NCBI RefSeq assembly: GCF_014217785.1
Contig: NZ_CP048814.1
Location: 1,426,001 to 1,490,000, forward strand
Source of the DNA: Rhodococcus triatomae
Lineage (GTDB): Bacteria > Actinomycetota > Actinomycetes > Mycobacteriales > Mycobacteriaceae
Length of the DNA stretch: 64,000 nt
Direction: 5' to 3'
The position numbers were made by a program, and so were the translations under genes. Every line of letters begins with the position of its first letter. The stretch's first letter is position 1. Under the pieces are notes generated by a model. The model was not told the origin of the DNA. It saw only the letters and a program-made list of their open reading frames with translations, and did not search any database. This document shows positions 18,720-26,492 of this stretch, in pieces.

Positions 18720-20150
18720 CTATGCGGGCGGTGCGGGCCGTTCCCCCCGGAAGGGCAGTTCCACCCGGAAGACGGATCCCTCCCCCGGCCGGGACCGCAC
18801 CGTGACCGACCCGCCGTGCGCCGCGACGAGGGCCGCGACGATCGACAAGCCGAGTCCGGACCCTCCCGTACTCCGTGAACGGGACGAATCGGCACGGTAG
18901 AACCGCTCGAACACCCGGCCCACCTCACTCTCGTCGAGACCGGGGCCGGTGTCCGACACCTCGATCACGGCGGTTCGCTCACCCGTCTCCAGTCGCACCA
19001 TGACGTCGGCGTCCGCGGGCGTGTGTTCGATCGCGTTGGCGAGCAGGTTCCCGAGGACCTGACGCAGCCGCGCCTCGTCGCCGACGACTTCCGCGCGCGT
19101 GACGTCCTGGGACACGCCGAGCGAGATCGATCGCTCCGGCGCCGTCGCGCGCGCGGCGTGCACCGCGTCGGTACAGACCCCCAACAGATCCACCGTCTCC
19201 TGTGCGATCGGCCGCTGCGCGTCGAGCCGGGCGAGCATCAGCAGGTCCTCCACCAGCAATCCCATCCGCTGCGCCTCCCCCTCGATCCTGGCGAGCACCA
19301 GTGCCGAGTCGGTGGTCGCCCCCTGCCGATGGAGTTCGGCGAAGCCTCGGATGGTGGTCAGCGGAGTCCGCAACTCGTGGCCTGCGTCGGCGACGAATCG
19401 CCGCATGTTCTCCTCGGATCGACGGGCGGCCTCCTCGGACGCTTCCGTCTGCGCGAAGGCCCGCTGGATCTGCGCGAGCATGCCGTTCAACGCGGCCGAC
19501 AGTCGCCCGACCTCGGTACGCACGCCGCGCTCCGGTATCCGCCGGTGCAGATCCCCGCCCGCGATCGCCGCCGCGGTCTCCTCGACGTCGGCAAGCGGAC
19601 GCAGGCTGCGGCGCACCACCGCATACGCGGCACCGCCCAGCAACAGCAGGACCAGCACACCGACTCCGGCCTGCAGGAGCACGAGCCGCCGCACGGTCTG
19701 GTCGTTGTCGGCGAGCGACATCGCGACGGTCGTGCTCGCACCGTCGGGGGCCACCACGGTGAGGGCACGCCAGCGCTGCGATCCGTCCACCGACTCGACG
19801 GTCGTCGGCGCCCCGAAGGTCTGTCCGGCGACGTCCGGATCGCTCTCGGCATCGTTGAACGTCTGCTGCTCCGTGCCGTCGGGGCCGGTGGTCTGCACGA
19901 AGAACAGGCTCGGTGGCCGCTGCGGGTTGGGTCCCCCCGCTCCCGGCGGCGGTGGAGGCGGCAACTCCCGTGGGCGCGCCCACCCGTCGGTGGCCTCCTG
20001 CAGCTGCGCGTCCACCCGGCCGGTGAGCGAATCGTCCAGTGCCGACGTCACCGCGACACCGGACACCGCCAGCCCGGCCGCGGCCAGGACGACCACGACC
20101 GCCACCAGGCTCCAGCGCAGCGGCACCCCGGGGCCGGCCCGAGCGGTCAC
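18720..20150 (-). CDS. phoR: PhoR-type sensor histidine kinase
   Basis: A 476-residue membrane kinase. A first transmembrane helix (about residues 13-35) and a second (about 160-180) bracket an extracellular sensor domain with a proline-rich stretch 'ELPPPPPPGAGGPNP'. HAMP follows, then the phospho-accepting His in 'FVADAGHELRTPLTTIRGF' (near 258), an N box 'LGNLLANAIEHT' and G boxes 'DTGPGLDE' and 'GSGLGLSIV'. The GTG start overlaps the phoP stop (GTGA). In Mtb PhoR activates PhoP, which controls lipid and secretion genes. The signal sensed here is unknown. Confidence 0.9.
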   Translation of the reverse strand: MTARAGPGVPLRWSLVAVVVVLAAAGLAVSGVAVTSALDDSLTGRVDAQLQEATDGWARPRELPPPPPPGAGGPNPQRPPSLFFVQTTGPDGTEQQTFNDAESDPDVAGQTFGAPTTVESVDGSQRWRALTVVAPDGASTTVAMSLADNDQTVRRLVLLQAGVGVLVLLLLGGAAYAVVRRSLRPLADVEETAAAIAGGDLHRRIPERGVRTEVGRLSAALNGMLAQIQRAFAQTEASEEAARRSEENMRRFVADAGHELRTPLTTIRGFAELHRQGATTDSALVLARIEGEAQRMGLLVEDLLMLARLDAQRPIAQETVDLLGVCTDAVHAARATAPERSISLGVSQDVTRAEVVGDEARLRQVLGNLLANAIEHTPADADVMVRLETGERTAVIEVSDTGPGLDESEVGRVFERFYRADSSRSRSTGGSGLGLSIVAALVAAHGGSVTVRSRPGEGSVFRVELPFRGERPAPPA

Positions 20151-20917
20151 GGGCGCGGCTCGCGCAGGACGTAGCCGACGCCGCGCAGGGTGTGGAGGAG
20201 CGGCGTCGGCCCGGTGTCGACCTTCCGGCGCAGGTACGAGACGTAGGACTCGACCACGCCCACCTCACCGCCGAAGTCGTAGTTCCAGACGTGATCGAGG
20301 ATCCGGGGCTTGCTCAGCACCGTGCCCGCGTTGACCACGAAGTAGCGCAGCAGGGTGAACTCGGTGGGCGACAACGACACCGGCTCACCCGCCTTCCACA
20401 CCTCCCGGGTGTCGTCGTCGAGTTCGATGTCCGCGAATCGCAGGCGCGAGGTCCGCTCGGCGCCGGGCAGCGCGCCCGAGCGGCGGAGGATCACCCGCAA
20501 CCGCGCGACCACCTCCTCGAGACTGAAGGGTTTGGTCACGTAGTCGTCGGCGCCGAGCGTGAGCCCGGCGACCTTGTCCGCCACGGCGTCCTTCGCGGTG
20601 AGGAACAGGACGGGCGCCTCGATGCCGTCTGCGCGAAGGCGTTTCAGCAACCCGAACCCGTCCATCCCCGGCATCATCACGTCGAGGATCAGGGCGTCCG
20701 GACGGAATCTCCGCGCGACGTCGAGACCCTCGGCACCGCCCGAGGCGGTGGCCACCTCGAACCCCTGGAATCTCAGGCTCACCGCGAGCAACTCGACGAT
20801 GGTCTCCTCGTCGTCGACCACCAGTACGCGAGTACCGGCCACCGCGTCGTCGGCGTCGGGGACCCCGCGTCCGCGGGGAGCGCCGGCCGGTGAACGGAAA
20901 CTGTCGTTGTCGGGCAC
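20147..20917 (-). CDS. phoP: PhoP-type OmpR-family response regulator
   Basis: A 256-residue response regulator. The phospho-acceptor is Asp79 in 'LILDVMMPGMDGFG', with the acidic pair in 'VLVVDDE' and the conserved lysine in 'VTKPFSLEEVVARLRVILRR'. The C-terminal winged helix contains 'VSLSPTEFTLLRYFVVNAGTV' and 'VESYVSYLRRKVDTG'. Compared from memory, it matches Mtb PhoP over nearly its whole length more closely than other OmpR regulators. The start is GTG at 20917; the N-terminal 25 residues are variable in the family. It is upstream of and coupled to phoR. Confidence 0.92.
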   Translation of the reverse strand: MPDNDSFRSPAGAPRGRGVPDADDAVAGTRVLVVDDEETIVELLAVSLRFQGFEVATASGGAEGLDVARRFRPDALILDVMMPGMDGFGLLKRLRADGIEAPVLFLTAKDAVADKVAGLTLGADDYVTKPFSLEEVVARLRVILRRSGALPGAERTSRLRFADIELDDDTREVWKAGEPVSLSPTEFTLLRYFVVNAGTVLSKPRILDHVWNYDFGGEVGVVESYVSYLRRKVDTGPTPLLHTLRGVGYVLREPRP

Positions 20918-20999
20918 GGTTCCATCGTGACCCGGACCGCTGGAGCTCCGCTGGGTGTTCCCTGGGAGATGCCTGTGAGTGTCGCCCCGCAGGTAGCCG

Positions 21000-21119
21000 T
21001 CAGTTGACGACGATGTTGAGGTTGAGCACCAGTCCGCCGAACGTCAACACGGTGTTCGCCAGACCGATCGTGACTCCACTGTTGAGCGCACCGAGCAGCC
21101 CGAGTAGACCGTTCTCCAT
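21000..21119 (-). CDS. 39-residue hydrophobic protein of unknown function
   Basis: The frame from ATG 21119 encodes a 39-residue peptide beginning MENGLLGLLGALNSGVT and ending LTFGGLVLNLNIVVN. A GGGGGT ribosome site precedes the ATG. The composition is Leu/Gly/Val/Asn with alternating residues at the end, suggesting a beta or membrane-associated segment. It lies 82 bases downstream of phoP's start region and on the same strand. A decayed copy of its last third lies at 22145-22190. I do not recognise the family. Confidence 0.6.
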   Translation of the reverse strand: MENGLLGLLGALNSGVTIGLANTVLTFGGLVLNLNIVVN

Positions 21120-21324
21120 CGTGACCCCCTGGATCATGTGTCCTGAGTGGAAAATTCGCCGACCATACGACTGAAACGGTAGGGCAAAACCGACTCGCGC
21201 GGATCGATACGGCGAACTACGGGCGGGCGGATGCCCGGGTCCGGCTCCGCGGGCACACCTGCGCCGTCCCCGGCTGCCGTCCGCGTCGTGTCGTAGATGT
21301 GTGTCGCGGGTTACAGTGACTTCC

Positions 21325-22131
21325 ATGAACCTGGTTTCGATCGTCACCGCCCCGGTTCGGTTCGGTCTCGCCGTCACCGAGGCCGGACTGGGGATCGCCG
21401 AGCTGGCCGTGGGCACGGCCCGGGCCGCGGTGGTCAGCACCGGTGTCGTGACCACCGGCGCCACCACCTTCGCCTCGTCCACGGCGGCGCCGCTCCAGAT
21501 GATCCAGCAGTTGTCGACCCTGACCGCGACGGACCGGCCGCTGGGACAGGCGCTGGCACCGGGCGGCCCGCTCGATCGGCTGCTGGCCCCCGGCGGTCCG
21601 GTCGATCGCCTCACCGCCACGGACGGCACGCTCGAACGCCTCCTCGTACCGGGCGGACCCCTGGATCGGGTCCTCGCCGAGGACGGGCCACTCGACCGGG
21701 TCCTCGCCGAGGACGGAGCACTGGAACGGCTGCTGGCGCCGGGCGGCCTGCTCGACCGCCTCACCGCGGTGGACGGTCCGCTCGAGCGACTGACCGCGGA
21801 GGACGGCGCCGTCGAGAGGCTCACCGCCCAGGGCGGCCTCGTCGATCGAGCACTGGCCGAGAACGGCATCCTCGAGACGCTCCTCGCCGAGGGCGGCGCG
21901 TTCGAGCGACTCATTGCCGAAGACGGGCCACTCGATCAGATCGTGGCGCTCTCCGAGACACTCACCTCGTTGGCACCGAACCTCGAACGGATGAGTGCGA
22001 GCATCGACCTGCTGCAGGAGACGGTCGGCGTCCTCAGCGCCGCCGTCGGGCCGCTCGGCGACCTGGCCGGCCGCCTGCCCGGCCGGTGGCTCAAGAGTGG
22101 CAAGGGAGACCGGCCGGAACTGCCGATCTGA
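21325..22131 (+). CDS. Decapeptide-repeat protein of unknown function
   Basis: A 268-residue protein whose middle (about residues 73-205) is a run of 13 tandem ten-residue units with consensus L-D/E-R-L-L-A-x-x-G-P, for example LDRLLAPGGP, LDRVLAEDGP and LERLTAEDGA. The N-terminus 'NLVSIVTAPVRFGLAVTEAGLGIAELAVGTAR' is hydrophobic but is not a cleavable signal. The C-terminus forms an amphipathic helix and a basic tail. Regular leucine spacing suggests a solenoid or repeated amphipathic helix. The ATG at 21325 avoids an upstream in-frame GTG at 21301. Function unknown; a membrane-associated or scaffold role is a guess. Confidence 0.82.
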   Translation: MNLVSIVTAPVRFGLAVTEAGLGIAELAVGTARAAVVSTGVVTTGATTFASSTAAPLQMIQQLSTLTATDRPLGQALAPGGPLDRLLAPGGPVDRLTATDGTLERLLVPGGPLDRVLAEDGPLDRVLAEDGALERLLAPGGLLDRLTAVDGPLERLTAEDGAVERLTAQGGLVDRALAENGILETLLAEGGAFERLIAEDGPLDQIVALSETLTSLAPNLERMSASIDLLQETVGVLSAAVGPLGDLAGRLPGRWLKSGKGDRPELPI

Positions 22132-22144
22132 CCGTTCGGGGCGC

Positions 22145-22190
22145 TCAGGCCTCGATGTCGAGGTGGAGCACCATTCCGCCGAAGCTCGAC
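22145..22190 (-). pseudogene. Remnant of the 3' end of the 39-residue gene
   Basis: These bases align with the last third of the gene at 21000-21119. Shared blocks include GAGCACCA, TCCGCCGAA and GATGT-GAGGT, and the encoded ends compare as FGGMVLHLDI against FGGLVLNLNI. No start codon with a ribosome site lies in frame at a similar length, so it reads as a broken duplicate. Confidence 0.45.
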
Positions 22191-22310
22191 GCCGTGGGGC
22201 TCGTCGTCGATCTCGTTCCCACGACATCGAGCGATTCGATCTCAGGTATGACACACGGGGACGCCGGTACGGCGAAAAGCGACGAACGTTCCCGCCGCGG
22301 AACTCCCTCG

Positions 22311-23198
22311 TCAGCGCGTGTCGTCGGCCATCGACTCGCGCAGCGCCTGGACGACGCCGGCCATCGCCGGGCTGGTGAGCGCTCCACTGCGTACCACCCC
22401 GCACACCGGGATTCGTAGGCGATCGTCCGCCTCCCGCATCAGCTGCAGGCCCTTGATCGGGGTGTCGCCGGCGTTCGTCGGATAGAGGACGGTCCATGCT
22501 CGGGGGTTGGTGATGACATCCAGCACGGCACGGTGATCCCGCGCGACCGCGGGCCCGAGTTGCACGCGCCTGCCCACCTCGCGGAACGCGTTCTCCACCA
22601 CCGTGTGGATGAGGATCTGACTCTGCCGCGGCGGAAGCAGCAGCGGGTAGGGGGCGAGCTCGCCGATCTCGACCGTCGAGAACGCGGACAGCGGGTGTTC
22701 CCGCGACGTGACGATGACCAGGTCCTCGACCCCGAGCTCGACGGTCTCGAGGCCGGGCCGATCGGCGTGCCCGCGGATCAGCGCGATGTCGGCGTCCCCG
22801 GAGACGACGGCGTCGATGCGGTCGGTGAAGCTCTTGATGACGAACTCGATGTCCATGTCCCGATACACCTCGCGCACCCGGGCGATGGCGTCGAGGCTGC
22901 GGTTCGCGAAGCTCATGTTGGCGGTGATCCGGATCCGGTTGCGTGGCTCGCGGGCCACCGCGTACGCCCTCGCCTCGAGGCTGAGCACCTGCTGCGCGAT
23001 CGGCACCAGCCGGGATCCGGCCGGGGTGATCCGCACGACGCGGGTGGAACGCTCGAACAGCGCGGTGCCCAGTTCCTTCTCCAGCCGGGTCACCTGGTGG
23101 CTGATCGCGGACTGGGAGATGAAGCAGCGTCCCGCCGCGCGGGAGAAGCTGAGTTCCTCACTCACCGCGAGGAAGTACCGCAGCTGTCGAAAGTCCAT
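22311..23198 (-). CDS. LysR-family transcriptional regulator
   Basis: A 295-residue regulator. The N-terminal winged helix-turn-helix 'MDFRQLRYFLAVSEELSFSR...CFISQSAISHQVTRLEKELG' is classical LysR, followed by a two-lobed effector domain. It is divergent from the NADH dehydrogenase gene at 23335 across 136 bases, the usual LysR arrangement, so control of that gene is plausible. The effector is unknown. Confidence 0.93.
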   Translation of the reverse strand: MDFRQLRYFLAVSEELSFSRAAGRCFISQSAISHQVTRLEKELGTALFERSTRVVRITPAGSRLVPIAQQVLSLEARAYAVAREPRNRIRITANMSFANRSLDAIARVREVYRDMDIEFVIKSFTDRIDAVVSGDADIALIRGHADRPGLETVELGVEDLVIVTSREHPLSAFSTVEIGELAPYPLLLPPRQSQILIHTVVENAFREVGRRVQLGPAVARDHRAVLDVITNPRAWTVLYPTNAGDTPIKGLQLMREADDRLRIPVCGVVRSGALTSPAMAGVVQALRESMADDTR

Positions 23199-23334
23199 GT
23201 CGACATCCTACTTATGAGCGATCGAGATAATACTTCGGCGAACCTGCCTGCTGAGTGGCCCGGGAGGGCTGTCCGTCCCTACCGTGGCACTCATACATCG
23301 CATCGGGATAGATCGCACCGGGTGGAGGGTTCAC

Positions 23335-24666
23335 GTGGGTAACGAAGAGTTGGATCGGACCGAAGTCGTCATCGTCGGCTCGGGCTTCGGCGCACTTGCC
23401 GCAGCCGAGAAGCTGGGCAAGGCGGGCAAGCGGTTCGTTCTCGTCTCCGAGACCACCGAGCACCTGTTCCAGCCGCTGCTGTACCAGGTCGCGACGGGCG
23501 TACTGTCGCCCGCCGAGATCGCGCCGCCGATCCGCGCCATCCTCGCCAAGTACCCGACGGGCGACGTCCGCCTGGGCCGGGTCATCGACGTCCGCCCCGA
23601 TGCGCGTGAGGTCGCCTATGTCTCCGGAGGCGTGGTCCGCACCCTCGGATACCAATCGTTGATCGCCGCCACCGGCGCTCGTCAGGCGTACTTCGGCCGG
23701 GACGAGTTCGAGAAGGTCACCTTCGCACTCAAGACCGTCGAGGACGCCGAGAAGCTGCGGCGGCAGATCCTGCGCTGCTTCGAGGAAGCGCACACGACCA
23801 CCGATCCGGAGCACCGCCGGAATCTGCTGAGCTTCGTCGTGATCGGCGCGGGCCCCACCGGCGTCGAGCTGGCCGGGCAGATCCAGGAGCTCGCGAGCCG
23901 CTACTTCGAGCGGTCGTTCCACGGTATCGACGCCGACGACGTCACTGTCACCCTGGTCGACGGCGCGGGCGAGGCACTGCCCGCGTTCGGCGGCAAGCTC
24001 AGCGAGTACACCAAGACTTCGCTCGAGAAGGCGGGAGTCGAGGTGGTGCTGAACACGATGGTCACCGACATCGACGACCACGGTGCGACGCTGTCCGCGC
24101 CGAGCACCGGAATGCAGAAGCGCCTCACCGCGGAGACGGTCATCTGGTCGGCCGGCGTGCGCGCCAACGATTTCGCCGGAGTGCTCGCCGAACGCACGGG
24201 CTGCGAGACCGACCGCGCCGGGCGGCTGCTGGTGAACCCGGACCTGACCGTCGGCGGCTACGCGGACGTCTTCGCCGTCGGCGACATGACGAACCTGGAC
24301 AATCTGCCGGGCCAGTCGCCGGTCGCCATGCAGGGTGGCCGCCACGTGGCCAAGATGGTCATCGGCAAGGTCCAGCGCGGCACCCCGTTCAAGTACCGCG
24401 ACAAGGGCAGCATGGCGATCATCAATCGCTTCCGTGCCGTCACGCGGGTCAGCAAGATCGAGCTGACCGGCATGATCGCCTGGGTGGCATGGCTCGCGGT
24501 GCACCTCTACTACCTCATCGGCTTCCGGAACCGTGCGGTGACGGTGATGTCGTGGATCGGGTCCTTCCTGGGCCGGCAGCGGCCGCACTTCCACCTCGCG
24601 CAGGATTCGAGCGTGGTCACGTCGATGGAGAATTCCGACAGTCCCCGGGAGTCGCACGCGGCGTGA
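23335..24666 (+). CDS. ndh: Type II NADH dehydrogenase
   Basis: A 443-residue single-subunit NADH:menaquinone oxidoreductase, non-proton-pumping and peripheral on the inner face of the membrane. The FAD motif 'VVIVGSGFGALAAAEKL' lies near residue 12, and the NADH motif 'FVVIGAGPTGVELAGQI' near residue 180. 'LLYQVATGVLSPAEIAPPIR' and 'VFAVGDMTNL' are NDH-2 signatures. The C-terminal helices 'MIAWVAWLAVHLYYLIGF' match the membrane anchor. The start is GTG at 23335 with GGAGG six bases before it; an upstream in-frame ATG lacks this. Confidence 0.94.
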   Translation: MGNEELDRTEVVIVGSGFGALAAAEKLGKAGKRFVLVSETTEHLFQPLLYQVATGVLSPAEIAPPIRAILAKYPTGDVRLGRVIDVRPDAREVAYVSGGVVRTLGYQSLIAATGARQAYFGRDEFEKVTFALKTVEDAEKLRRQILRCFEEAHTTTDPEHRRNLLSFVVIGAGPTGVELAGQIQELASRYFERSFHGIDADDVTVTLVDGAGEALPAFGGKLSEYTKTSLEKAGVEVVLNTMVTDIDDHGATLSAPSTGMQKRLTAETVIWSAGVRANDFAGVLAERTGCETDRAGRLLVNPDLTVGGYADVFAVGDMTNLDNLPGQSPVAMQGGRHVAKMVIGKVQRGTPFKYRDKGSMAIINRFRAVTRVSKIELTGMIAWVAWLAVHLYYLIGFRNRAVTVMSWIGSFLGRQRPHFHLAQDSSVVTSMENSDSPRESHAA

Positions 24667-24775
24667 GGGCGGCCGCACCGGCCCCCGACGATGACCGGAC
24701 GCGCAGAACTTACCGTCGAGTAATGTAGGTCATAACCACTTCCCACAGCCTTCCGCTAGCGTTCCCCGCCGACTA

Positions 24776-24791
24776 CTGGACATCAGTCCAG
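24776..24791. promoter_or_regulatory. Perfect inverted repeat before the orphan MCE gene
   Basis: CTGGAC-ATCA-GTCCAG lies 26 bases upstream of the GTG of the MCE gene. Six-base perfect arms with a 4-base spacer fit a dimeric repressor operator. The regulator is not identifiable from the site. Confidence 0.45.
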
Positions 24792-24816
24792 GTGCGGCGA
24801 GAGCGGTGAGGTTCCG

Positions 24817-26193
24817 GTGGGCGAGACGACGGTCGGTCTCTACGACGACACGACGACGGGTCGACGCCGGGTACTCGGCGTCGTGTTCGTCCTGGTTCTC
24901 GGCCTGTTCGTGTACGGCACGGTGAGCATCTACGCGCGCACCTTCGAGCGGGTGGTGACGGTGTCGCTCGTGACCGACACGGTCGGGAACTCCCTGCCGC
25001 AGAACGCCGACGTCAAGGTACGCGGCCTCATCGTCGGCCAGGTGCGCTCGTCCCACACCGACGGCGTGCAGGTCACCTCCGAACTCGCGCTCGATCCGGA
25101 CAAGGCCGCGCTGATTCCGTCGGACACCACTGCCCGGCTACTGCCGAAGACCCTGTTCGGCGAACGCTATGTCTCCCTCACCATTCCGAGAACCACGGCG
25201 GCAGAGCCCGTCCACGACGGCGACACGATCCGTCAGGACGCGAGCGGCAACGCGATCGAGGTGGGCCGCGTCCTGGACGGGCTTCTCCCCCTCCTTCGGG
25301 CAGTGCCCCCCGAGAGCCTGTCCAGCACGCTGGGCGCACTGTCCCAGGGACTCGCCGGGCGCGGCACGGAGCTGGGATTCACGCTCGATCGGCTCGAGGA
25401 GATCTTCGGGGCCGTCACCGACGAGCTGCCGAATCTCCAGGCCGGCCTGCGCGGCCTCGCGGACTTCTCCCGGACGTACGCCGACGCCGCCCCGGACCTG
25501 GTGAACGCCCTGGACAACCTGCGTGTCACGGGGAACACCGTCGTCGAGCGCCGCAACGAACTGGTGGCACTCCTGGCCTCCGCCACCGCGACGTCCGGGT
25601 CCACCGCGGACCTGCTGGCAGCGAATGCCGATGCGGTGATCACGATTTCGGCCGATTCCCGGGAGGCACTGCAGATCCTCGGCCGCTACTCCCCGTCACT
25701 GGGTTGCATCCTGGGCGGTTTCGCCCGTACCGCACCGGATGCGCGCGAGGTGATGGCGGCCGACAATCCGCATCCCGGAGTCCGCGCGAACATCCAGCTC
25801 GTCAACCCGAAGGGCCGGTATCTACCCAACCAGGACGAACCCCGCATGCGCGACGACCGCGGCCCCAGCTGCGAGGACTCGTACAAGGAAGCCGACCGGC
25901 CGTTCCCGCAGTATCCGGGCGGCACCTCCCGCAACGACGGCGCCTACCCGGTGCCGTCCCGCAATCCCGGCTCGAGCCGGCCGCTGGAGATCTTCCCCGC
26001 CCCGGAGGGCGTGCCGAACGTGGTGCCCCGCTGGACCGGCGCGCAGGCGTCGTATGTGGGCTCGAAAGCCGAGCAGGACACCCTCGACGTCGTCTACGGC
26101 GAGGCGAACGGGCTGGCCCCGGAGGACGTCCCCGGCTGGACGACGACACTGGGCGCGCCCGCGCTGCGCGGTGCGGACGTCAGCATCCGCTGA
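24817..26193 (+). CDS. Orphan MCE-family (MlaD-domain) protein
   Basis: A 458-residue protein with one N-terminal transmembrane helix (about residues 18-38) and an MCE/MlaD lipid-binding domain: 'VTVSLVTDTVGNSLPQNADVKVRGLIVGQV' and 'LLPKTLFGERYVSLTIP' (about 46-130). A long helical region with 'LPNLQAGLRGLADFSRTYADAAPDLVNAL' follows, typical of actinobacterial Mce proteins that form a periplasmic lipid tunnel. The C-terminus is proline-rich. Unlike the mce4 set, it stands alone without YrbE permeases or sister Mce subunits. It may substitute into another Mce complex or carry a specific lipid. The GTG at 24817 has a GTGAGG site. Confidence 0.88.
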   Translation: MGETTVGLYDDTTTGRRRVLGVVFVLVLGLFVYGTVSIYARTFERVVTVSLVTDTVGNSLPQNADVKVRGLIVGQVRSSHTDGVQVTSELALDPDKAALIPSDTTARLLPKTLFGERYVSLTIPRTTAAEPVHDGDTIRQDASGNAIEVGRVLDGLLPLLRAVPPESLSSTLGALSQGLAGRGTELGFTLDRLEEIFGAVTDELPNLQAGLRGLADFSRTYADAAPDLVNALDNLRVTGNTVVERRNELVALLASATATSGSTADLLAANADAVITISADSREALQILGRYSPSLGCILGGFARTAPDAREVMAADNPHPGVRANIQLVNPKGRYLPNQDEPRMRDDRGPSCEDSYKEADRPFPQYPGGTSRNDGAYPVPSRNPGSSRPLEIFPAPEGVPNVVPRWTGAQASYVGSKAEQDTLDVVYGEANGLAPEDVPGWTTTLGAPALRGADVSIR

Positions 26194-26208
26194 TCCCTCC
26201 CCCGAAAC

Positions 26209-26259
26209 GGGTGAAGGTGGCCTTCGACCGGTCTGACCGGTCGAAGGCCACCTTCACCC
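26209..26259. terminator. Perfect 25-bp palindrome, copy 2
   Basis: Arms 26209-26233 and 26235-26259 around a single T are identical to the 51 bases at 1229-1279. It begins 15 bases after the MCE stop and lies 5 bases from the tRNA gene, which is on the opposite strand. A terminator between convergent transcripts is the simplest role. Confidence 0.8.
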
Positions 26260-26264
26260 AGGAG

Positions 26265-26339
26265 TGGAGCCCCCTGTCAGGATTGAACTGACGACCTTTC
26301 GCTTACAAGGCGAGTGCTCTACCACTGAGCTAAGGAGGC
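26265..26339 (-). tRNA. tRNA-Thr (anticodon TGT)
   Basis: Read on the minus strand, the sequence folds as a cloverleaf. A 7-bp acceptor stem (GCCTCCT with AGGGGGC) is followed by a GCTC/GAGC D stem, the anticodon loop CTTGTAA with anticodon TGT for threonine ACA codons, and the T arm GTCAG-TTCAATC-CTGAC. The terminal CCA is encoded. The anticodon stem has one mismatched pair. Confidence 0.95.
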
Positions 26340-26492
26340 GTGGCGACGCGGCCCATCATATCGGGTGACGTTGCGTCGTCACGCACTGCCCGCATTCGTT
26401 ACCGTGGTGGCCATGCGTGCCCCTCTTCCCTCTCGGCGACCGGGACGTGACGACCTCGTCCGCCCGGGTGGAAAGACGCGCTGAGCGGGCGA

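Noticed and set aside
22145-22258. A second intact small protein on the minus strand
   Set aside because: The similarity to the 39-residue protein covers only the end, and no in-frame ATG or GTG with a ribosome site exists at a matching length, so it was called a remnant.
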